Under the pieces are notes generated by a model. The model did not search any database. It was not told where the DNA came from and worked only from the letters and a program-made list of their open reading frames with translations. The position numbers were made by a program, and so were the translations under genes. From the NCBI GenBank assembly GCA_947303255.1, contig CAMYXL010000026.1, forward strand, positions 1 through 37,423: DNA of 37,423 bases, written 5' to 3'. Origin of the DNA: an uncultured Clostridia bacterium. Lineage in GTDB: Bacteria; Bacillota; Clostridia; Saccharofermentanales; Saccharofermentanaceae. Shown here in pieces: positions 32,159-37,423 of the stretch (its first letter is position 1; each line of letters opens with the position of its first letter).

Positions 32159-32177
32159 TTAGAACATAACGTTCTAA
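32159..32177 (-). promoter_or_regulatory. Inverted repeat, probable operator of GNAT gene
   Basis: TTAGAAC (32159-32165), five bases, GTTCTAA (32171-32177): a perfect 7-base inverted repeat 21 bases before ATG 32138. It differs from the Gram-positive LexA box, which has four bases between GAAC and GTTC. Confidence 0.5.
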
Positions 32178-32292
32178 GGTATTCACTTTTGTAGTCATTA
32201 TATCATTGACTTTATCAGTCTTATCTTTTGTACAGTATGCAGCAGTGGTAAAATGGTATCTATAAAAATATTCTGATAGGTGAGGTTTGTAT

Positions 32293-32817
32293 ATGTTCTG
32301 TCAAAATTGCGGTGCTCAAATTGGAGATAATGATAAGTTTTGCAAAGCGTGCGGAACACCTGTACAAGCTCAGCCGATAGCGCCGGTAACTCAGCAGGCA
32401 CCTGTCAATCAGCAGCCTGCCCAACAGGTTACGACAGTTCAACCGTCCGCAGAAAAAAACAGTATTTCTGATGAAGAAAAAGCCCGCAGGAAGAAAAGAG
32501 GAACTATCCTTGGAATAATATCCATAGCTATGCTCTTTGGAACATTAGCTATCATTATTCCTTTGTCCGTAACACGTGTGCTTGATGATTATCCGGTATT
32601 CGGAATTACGCTCGGATTTATATCTGCTGCCGCCATAATCGTGGCTTATGTATTGATGGTCATCTCACTAGCTAAGTACAGGAGCACTTTATCGAAAGTA
32701 ATGATCTGGATATATGGCGTCATATTAGTTATCACTCTTATCGTAGGTATTTTTTTGATGTACACTACGGCAGTAGATTGCAGCAACGGTTGTGTAGATT
32801 GCGTACACCATTTCTAA
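32293..32817 (+). CDS. Zinc-ribbon membrane protein
   Basis: The protein is 174 residues from ATG 32293 (GAGG upstream; the longer frame would use TTG). Residues 1-24 are a zinc ribbon (FCQNCGAQIGDNDKFCKACG). Residues 25-70 are a Gln/Pro/Thr-rich linker, then three membrane helices follow (about 72-92, 104-128 and 137-157) and the C-terminus carries more cysteines (DCSNGCVDCVHHF). Zinc-ribbon membrane proteins of this type are common in Clostridia and of unknown function. The following Lgt-like gene starts one base after this stop, so the two are translated together. This is the first gene of the rightward block. Confidence 0.82.
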   Translation: MFCQNCGAQIGDNDKFCKACGTPVQAQPIAPVTQQAPVNQQPAQQVTTVQPSAEKNSISDEEKARRKKRGTILGIISIAMLFGTLAIIIPLSVTRVLDDYPVFGITLGFISAAAIIVAYVLMVISLAKYRSTLSKVMIWIYGVILVITLIVGIFLMYTTAVDCSNGCVDCVHHF

Positions 32818-32818
32818 G

Positions 32819-33544
32819 ATGCAGATAGATATTCCAGTCTTTACCAGGTCTCCATACGGGCTGATGGTCGTCTTATCGGTTCTTATCGGTTTTTGTAATG
32901 CCGTTATTCTGATGCGAAGATCCAAGGTATCATGGCAGACCATCGCTTTAACCTGTATGCTCACGATCATGTGCACTATGGTTTGTTCATGCATGGCGTC
33001 TGTTTCCATTACAGAAGACGGCATCAGTTTCTCATTCTCCGGCCTTGGTGCAGGAGTTGGAATGATCATCGGAATATTCATTTCCACATTGATCTTTAAC
33101 GAGAAAAACGATCATATAATAACTTCATTTATCGTATCCGCTCCTTTGATGTACGGCATTGCCAAGATAGGATGCTTTATGGCCGGATGCTGTCACGGAA
33201 AAGAATACTTCGGTCCCCTGGCGGTAACATATCACAACAAATATGAAGGTACGTATTTCCCCATTCAGATCGTGGAATCTGTTGTCTATATTCTGATCTT
33301 CGTCATATCACTTCTGTTGACCCTAAAGATGAAGAACAAGATCCACGTTATCGCTGTCATCTTCGCAATCATATTACCCGTAAGATTTATAACGGAATAC
33401 TTCAGATACTACAACGAGGGAACGCTTATCTCCAAAGATCAGATCATAGTGCTGATCGCTGCAGCAATAACAGCCATATTAGTGATCATTAGGTATATAA
33501 TCTTTAAGCGTGTTCCGGTTCGTGAAGACTCCGTTTCCGAATAA
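32819..33544 (+). CDS. Lgt-like (prolipoprotein diacylglyceryl transferase family) membrane protein
   Basis: The protein is 241 residues with about seven membrane segments. True Lgt is usually 260-330 residues and transfers diacylglycerol to lipoproteins; its signature has an Arg and a GNF/NxE motif. Here the matching region reads MYGIAKIGCFMAGCCHGKEYFGPLAVTYH with FPIQIVES, the variant often annotated Lgt-like, so I do not call it the housekeeping enzyme. The catalytic-region Arg is absent in the visible motif. It starts one base after the zinc-ribbon stop without its own ribosome site, implying coupled expression. Several lipoproteins occur in the window, but a link to them is speculative. 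Confidence 0.75.
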   Translation: MQIDIPVFTRSPYGLMVVLSVLIGFCNAVILMRRSKVSWQTIALTCMLTIMCTMVCSCMASVSITEDGISFSFSGLGAGVGMIIGIFISTLIFNEKNDHIITSFIVSAPLMYGIAKIGCFMAGCCHGKEYFGPLAVTYHNKYEGTYFPIQIVESVVYILIFVISLLLTLKMKNKIHVIAVIFAIILPVRFITEYFRYYNEGTLISKDQIIVLIAAAITAILVIIRYIIFKRVPVREDSVSE

Positions 33545-33575
33545 TTGAGAGACCGATAAAAGAGGAAGTTATGCT

Positions 33576-34082
33576 ATGAACTATGTAAATAAAGGCTTAA
33601 GAGATGTATTGATTTTTCCAGAATTGGATGATGTTTCTTTAATACAGGATATCAGGGAAAAATACGATGAACTTGCTGATATAGTTCCGCCTCATATAAC
33701 CTTAGCTTTCCCATTTGACAGCGATATAACTAACGAAGAATTAGACAGAAAACTAAAGAACATACTTAGTGAATATAAAGAGTTCAGCATTTCTTTATCC
33801 GGCGTATCTTATCATTATGATGAACGTGTAGGCGTTTATTATATTTACTTGGATGTGACTCAAGGATATGACACTATTTATGAGATCAGTAAAAAGATCT
33901 ACAGTGAAATATTAAATATGGAAGTGCCTGAAAAGTATATTCCACATATTACCTTAGGGTCTGTTGAAAAGATAAACAACATAAAACTTGACCATGTATT
34001 CAATACAACTGTTAAGAATATAGTTGTAGAAGACATCGGAGAAAATGAAGAGTCGAATATAATACTGAGATATTCCATATAA
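33576..34082 (+). CDS. 2H phosphoesterase (2'-5' RNA ligase-like)
   Basis: The protein is 168 residues, the usual length. Both catalytic HxT motifs are visible: VPPHITLAFPFDSD and KYIPHITLGSVEK. Enzymes of this superfamily hydrolyse or make 2'-5' or cyclic phosphodiester bonds in RNA or small nucleotides. The exact substrate is unknown; there is no tRNA-processing or CRISPR-like neighbour. A purine-rich ribosome site (AGGAAG) precedes ATG 33576. It is 31 bases after the Lgt-like gene and probably ends that rightward operon. Confidence 0.88.
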   Translation: MNYVNKGLRDVLIFPELDDVSLIQDIREKYDELADIVPPHITLAFPFDSDITNEELDRKLKNILSEYKEFSISLSGVSYHYDERVGVYYIYLDVTQGYDTIYEISKKIYSEILNMEVPEKYIPHITLGSVEKINNIKLDHVFNTTVKNIVVEDIGENEESNIILRYSI

Positions 34083-34140
34083 TATCACCCCGATCACTTC
34101 ATTGTTCCGGGTTTAGTCAATAAAATTGCTACTTTGCGAT

Positions 34141-34359
34141 TTATTGATCTTGTGCATTGAGATACTTGTTTAATTCTATCTTCTTGCTGTTTTTTTGTTC
34201 CTGCTGCCAGGCAATGATCTCATCAAGGAGTTTGTTGCGTTCCTCCATATAATTATGATACTCATAGAAAGAACTGCATTTCTTATAATCCTCAAACCAG
34301 CTCATATCGCCCTGCAGATATTTGCTCCATTTACTGTCCAGATTCCGCGATAGGATCAT
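34141..34359 (-). CDS. Small helical hypothetical protein (72 aa)
   Basis: A 72-residue frame with ATG 34359 preceded by GGAG. The sequence is helical, Trp/Tyr-rich and charged (WSKYLQGDMSWFEDYKKC; EERNKLLDEIIAWQQEQKNSKK). It may be a whole small protein or a fragment. It runs opposite to its neighbours. The segment encoding QEQKNSKK overlaps a direct-repeat sequence found again at 37066-37097, so part of the frame may derive from recombination. Confidence 0.45.
   Translation of the reverse strand: MILSRNLDSKWSKYLQGDMSWFEDYKKCSSFYEYHNYMEERNKLLDEIIAWQQEQKNSKKIELNKYLNAQDQ
34187..34218. repeat. Direct repeat, left copy
   Basis: CTGTTTTTTTGTTCCTGCTG at 34187-34206, then CCA and GGCAATGAT, matching 37066-37097 apart from one T, one indel and one mismatch. 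The two copies flank the beta-helix gene block. Confidence 0.55.
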
Positions 34360-34549
34360 CAGATCTCTCCGTACCTATTCGGATAGCGATCCACCCTCCG
34401 TCTGCAAGACCGGGCGCTGATCCTGATTTGTTGAATCTGACAAGACATGTTCTAATACTTTATATATATGGACCGAGGTGACTTATGGCGGCCGCGGTGA
34501 TAAAATTATCTTGTGTGTTGGTTGCGTACGCGTTTTTTCAGGAGGGGTT

Positions 34550-36823
34550 ATGGCAAATAAAACTTCTAAGATACTTGTGAGCATCCTGACGATGCTCGCT
34601 CTGGTCGGTGTCCTTTGTTTCATATCATTCGGTAAGGTTGCTGCAGATGATACAAAGGAGATCGACGGCACTGTTTTCGAAAAGGATGAGGACGGCTGGT
34701 ATAAGTGCAAATTGCAGTACGCCACCTACAAGTACCTTGACCAGAACACGATCAACACCTTGTGCGGCGGAAGTCTTCCGGGCAGTGAGTGGGTTACCAG
34801 TAACGATGAATTCTGGCTGGGCGAGGATATCACCATTACCAAGGGTCTGGATGCAGGTTCCGATTACAATATGAACCTCAAGATGTATGGCCATACTATC
34901 ACGTACAATCCTGCCGACAGCAGTGAGTACTTCTTCAAGGCCACTCCGGCAAAGGGTGAGAATACTTCATATTTCTCGCTTATGGGAGGCAACGGAACCA
35001 TTTACTCGGCTAATGGTGCTCCTTTGTTCCTGATGGGCGGAGACAAATACGCAAGCGGCGGAAGCTTATTCCTCAACGACGTTACATTGCAGGGTAACAG
35101 TACCTCCTATGATCCCGCAGGTCACAGCGCCATAACGCTTGTGGATTGCGGATCGTATTCGAGTAATTACGTTACCATACAGAAATTCTCAGCTCCGAAG
35201 GGCGGCGCTTTCTGTTGCTACGGCTATACGACTGAGAGTTATTATGGAGACACCGTATATGGAGGAGATGTCTCCCTTTGCACCACCACCATCAGGAACT
35301 GCTATGCCGATGAAGGCGGTGCCATCTATTCGGAGAAACACATCGATTGCTGGAATGCCGTAATAACCGATAACGTTGCACAGACGAGAGGCGGAGCTAT
35401 CTGCATGGGTGGAACTAACGCAGATATCGAACTGTCAGACTGCACCATCACAAACAACGTATGTATCGCGGATAAGAGCGCAACGACCGGCGGCGGCGGT
35501 ATCTACTGCGGATCAACGATGGTCAGTAAATACGCGGTTGATTCGGGATGGACTCCTGAGGTCAGAGTCATAGACAACACCTGCGGAGACAACAGACCGA
35601 GCAATATCTATTTCCCTAATAACAATACAAGGGACATCATCAACTTCTCGAGTACTTTTATGGACGATGCAGATCCTAAGATCGGAGTATCCAGGTATTC
35701 ATATGAAGCAATGGATATCGTGGCATTAGACACTTACAGCGGATACGCCTTCAACGACGAGACAATCAACTATATCGTATCTGACGATCCTGACTGTGAT
35801 ATCTTCGGATACGATAAGAATTCCAACGGGTATTATAAGTCCCTCAGGATGATCGAGAAAATGGAAGATGACCAGGTGGCTTTCCTCCAGGGATTCTCGC
35901 TCATGGTCGAGGATTACGACCTCAAGGTAAAGATGACGATCTATATCCCTAACAGGGAAGAAGATTATAAGTATGACGAAGACTGGTGGGCTTCACTCGG
36001 TCCTGATCAGACGGAATTCTACGCCAGGGGCAGCGAGGCAATTGAGTGTGCTCCGGGAAATGTCATCTCGAACGGCAAGACGGTAAGCTTCATCTTCCCT
36101 TATGACCCGACGGACATGACGGTACCACTCGTCTTCAAGGCATCTTATCAGGGTGACGATATCGTTGAGGCCAGCGGTTTCTCGCTGGAAGACTATGCAA
36201 GAGCCATCATCAGAAATCCGTTAAAGTACCCTTCAGGTGCGGAAAACAGGGTTGCGGCTCTGGTAATCTACGCCAATGCCTGCCAGAGGTACTTCGATTT
36301 CAGGATGGACGATCCGATCATCTGTGCTCTTGACGAGAACCTGGATCTTCTCGCAGCGGTCGACAGCGTGAACGTTGAAGATAAGTATCAGGATTACAGT
36401 TCGACCATTACCGCTACCATAAAGGATAACAAGATCAAGATCTACAGTATGAGCGGAATCTTCGGAAGCCAGCCTACGGTAAAGATCTATATCCACGTCA
36501 AAGACGGCGTTACGCCGGTTTTCGGAAATTGGGATTATGATTCGAATTACGATGCGGTATTTATCCCTTACGAAGCAGTAGATCACGGAAACGGTGTGTA
36601 TACCATCAACATGCCGAAGGACTACGGCAATCTTTATGCTTATGAGGCAGGGTTCGATGACACTATAGCTAATAATCAGGATTACTGTTCCTATTGCTAT
36701 GCAGACATGACATATTACCTGCTCGCCAAGTTGCAATCCGAGACGGCCAGCTATAATATGAAGGAGCTGGCAAGGACCATGCTGATCTACAGATTTGTCT
36801 TCTACCGCGGGACTTTCGATTAA
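34550..36823 (+). CDS. Large secreted beta-helix surface protein
   Basis: The protein is 757 residues from ATG 34550, which has AGGAGGGG upstream (an in-frame ATG at 34478 lacks one). Residues 1-32 form a signal peptide ending near VAA. Residues 100-370 contain right-handed beta-helix character: GGNGTIYSANGAPLFLMGG, SLCTTTIRNCYADEGGAIYS, AVITDNVAQTRGGAICMGG, CTITNNVC, the GGAI repeats seen in polymorphic surface and adhesin-like proteins. The C-terminal 380 residues are acidic and beta-rich, with no recognised catalytic motif. It is probably a cell-surface or secreted binding protein. A 51-residue peptide follows by nine bases. The block is flanked by a direct repeat. Confidence 0.85.
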   Translation: MANKTSKILVSILTMLALVGVLCFISFGKVAADDTKEIDGTVFEKDEDGWYKCKLQYATYKYLDQNTINTLCGGSLPGSEWVTSNDEFWLGEDITITKGLDAGSDYNMNLKMYGHTITYNPADSSEYFFKATPAKGENTSYFSLMGGNGTIYSANGAPLFLMGGDKYASGGSLFLNDVTLQGNSTSYDPAGHSAITLVDCGSYSSNYVTIQKFSAPKGGAFCCYGYTTESYYGDTVYGGDVSLCTTTIRNCYADEGGAIYSEKHIDCWNAVITDNVAQTRGGAICMGGTNADIELSDCTITNNVCIADKSATTGGGGIYCGSTMVSKYAVDSGWTPEVRVIDNTCGDNRPSNIYFPNNNTRDIINFSSTFMDDADPKIGVSRYSYEAMDIVALDTYSGYAFNDETINYIVSDDPDCDIFGYDKNSNGYYKSLRMIEKMEDDQVAFLQGFSLMVEDYDLKVKMTIYIPNREEDYKYDEDWWASLGPDQTEFYARGSEAIECAPGNVISNGKTVSFIFPYDPTDMTVPLVFKASYQGDDIVEASGFSLEDYARAIIRNPLKYPSGAENRVAALVIYANACQRYFDFRMDDPIICALDENLDLLAAVDSVNVEDKYQDYSSTITATIKDNKIKIYSMSGIFGSQPTVKIYIHVKDGVTPVFGNWDYDSNYDAVFIPYEAVDHGNGVYTINMPKDYGNLYAYEAGFDDTIANNQDYCSYCYADMTYYLLAKLQSETASYNMKELARTMLIYRFVFYRGTFD

Positions 36824-36832
36824 GGAGGGCTT

Positions 36833-36988
36833 ATGAAAAATAATCTTATCAATAAAACCGACTATCCGGCTCCGGAAATAGAGATAATCAAGCTCAGCGC
36901 AGAAGGTCCCTACTTCGATTCGGGAAAATACCATGAGAAGGACAAGCTCGAAGGCGACGAAGAGCCGTTCAGTATATATACTCCTTGA
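36833..36988 (+). CDS. Small peptide (51 aa) behind the beta-helix gene
   Basis: A 51-residue frame begins at ATG 36833, nine bases after the beta-helix stop, with AAGGAGGG immediately upstream. It starts MKNNLINKTDY, then PAPEIEIIKLSAEG, PYFDSGKYHEKDKLEGDEE and ends PFSIYTP. It has no signal and is acidic in the second half. The Y-x-APExEIIxL core resembles a class of short unnamed peptides I recall from Clostridia, which usually carry EDVI-TSG after the core; here the tail differs. Functions of such peptides are not known to me. The tight spacing and good ribosome site argue that it is expressed with the surface protein. Confidence 0.7.
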   Translation: MKNNLINKTDYPAPEIEIIKLSAEGPYFDSGKYHEKDKLEGDEEPFSIYTP

Positions 36989-37065
36989 TAAGGGTTGTTA
37001 AGTTATCGGTTATCAAGAGTCCGGGCAGTATCAGAACCGGTCTTCCCGATGTTTTTATTTGTGAT

Positions 37066-37097
37066 CTGTTTTTTGTTCCTGCTGCCAAAGCAATGAT
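37066..37097. repeat. Direct repeat, right copy
   Basis: Right-hand copy of the repeat at 34187-34218. The GNAT-like coding sense begins at or just inside it. Confidence 0.55.
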
Positions 37098-37290
37098 ACG
37101 TTTTGCACAGAAAGAGTTCGGGATAACTAAATTTGCATCCAGTCATGTTGAGCAAAACAGGGCTTCAGGTCATGTTATGGAAAAATGCGGACTTCACTTT
37201 GTCCGCTATGGTCAGTTCCAAAAACTTGACGGCACATGCAAAATGCGCTCTATGGAATATGAAGGAGAGCTTGATCCGCAGATCGTATAA
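37070..37290 (+). pseudogene. GNAT acetyltransferase remnant (C-terminal part)
   Basis: From about 37078 the plus strand reads AAKAMIRFAQKEFG, then ASSHVEQNRASGHVMEKCGL and RYGQFQKLDGTCKM, the standard C-terminal third of RimJ/RimL-type GNATs (ENxxSxxVxEKxGF motif and final strands). The upstream part of the open frame (from 36985) does not match GNAT, and the acetyl-CoA loop is missing. So it is a 5'-truncated copy, joined at the direct repeat to unrelated sequence. It ends with TAA at 37288-37290. It could still be translated from an internal start but would not be an active enzyme. Confidence 0.75.
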
Positions 37291-37404
37291 ATGTGAGCAG
37301 ATGCTTAAAACTGATCGAAAGTTTAAATTTCCGAAATGAAGAAATAGTATGTAATATCATCAGTTTTATAGACTATGACAGATCGGGGTTTGAGGTTGGA
37401 TGAT

Positions 37405-37423
37405 ATGAAGTGTGAACTGTTAG
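37405..37423 (+). CDS. Possible start of a gene cut by the right edge
   Basis: ATG 37405 with GAGG nine bases upstream opens a frame to the window end (six codons visible). Too short to identify. Confidence 0.25.

Noticed and set aside
32159..32177. LexA/SOS box
   Set aside because: GAAC and GTTC are separated by five bases, not the four of the Gram-positive box, and the flanks differ.
32819..33544. Housekeeping lgt
   Set aside because: Length and motif (GCFMAGCCHG, no visible catalytic Arg/GNF) fit the Lgt-like variant rather than the canonical enzyme.
36233..36934. Minus-strand open frame (233 codons)
   Set aside because: Lies antisense to the end of the beta-helix gene and the peptide gene; no start signal.
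37306..37368. Inverted repeat TAAAACTGAT/ATCAGTTTTA
   Set aside because: Arms are AT-rich and separated by 43 bases; chance is likely and no function is suggested.

Overview
The window looks like chromosome from an anaerobic Clostridia-type Bacillota, probably a gut or rumen fibre-associated lineage. Reasons: purine-rich AGGAGG ribosome binding sites before most genes, a secreted dockerin, several lipoproteins with Glu/Thr- or Ser/Thr-rich linkers, sporadic GNAT and DUF3592-like membrane proteins, a LacI-type sensor joined to GGDEF, and TTGACA/TATAAT-type promoters. I see no rRNA, tRNA, IS element or CRISPR array. Almost everything is a domain-level call made by eye; no database search was run.

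Layout. (1) 1-3.5 kb is AT-rich and looks accessory. A leftward two-gene module (a coiled-coil/glycine-alanine-rich membrane protein, then a conserved protein cut by the left edge) lies divergent from a PcfJ-like gene broken in frame at a T8 tract. (2) 3.6-10.6 kb holds an acyltransferase, a stand-alone secreted dockerin, membrane proteins, a methyltransferase, two lipoproteins and small conserved proteins. (3) 10.8-12.2 kb is a compact MarR / C_GCAxxG_C_C / GNAT operon with a recognisable promoter and operator. (4) 12.3-19.4 kb is mostly small membrane proteins of the DUF3592 or PH-like kind, one GNAT, a membrane-tethered ECF-type sigma factor and a CbrC-family protein. (5) 19.5-26.2 kb holds a flavin reductase, a tRNA-dihydrouridine synthase (one of only two plus-strand genes between 3.6 and 32.2 kb), an SPFH/zinc-ribbon protein, an LRR lipoprotein, a HAD phosphatase with an extra C-terminal domain, and a LacI-sensor/GGDEF protein. 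(6) 26.3-32.1 kb holds a DUF134-NifX fusion with twin palindromic operators, a lipoprotein, two more GNATs, LarE, peptidase E and membrane proteins. (7) 32.3-37.4 kb switches to the plus strand: a zinc-ribbon membrane protein coupled to an Lgt-like protein, a 2H phosphoesterase, a large secreted beta-helix protein with a 51-residue companion peptide, and a GNAT remnant.

The most notable DNA-level signal is the octamer TCGAAAAC. A hand count gives 23 exact copies on the two strands (about one expected by base composition), fairly evenly spaced from 4.27 to 34.67 kb. They occur in several reading frames and seven lie between genes; none lies in the first 4.2 kb. This suggests a genome-wide DNA signal that is missing from the putatively acquired left end.

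The genes do not form one pathway. Units that look co-expressed are the MarR operon, the lipoprotein/small-protein pairs, the peptidase E/PH-like pair (ATGA overlap), the zinc-ribbon/Lgt-like pair and the beta-helix/peptide pair.
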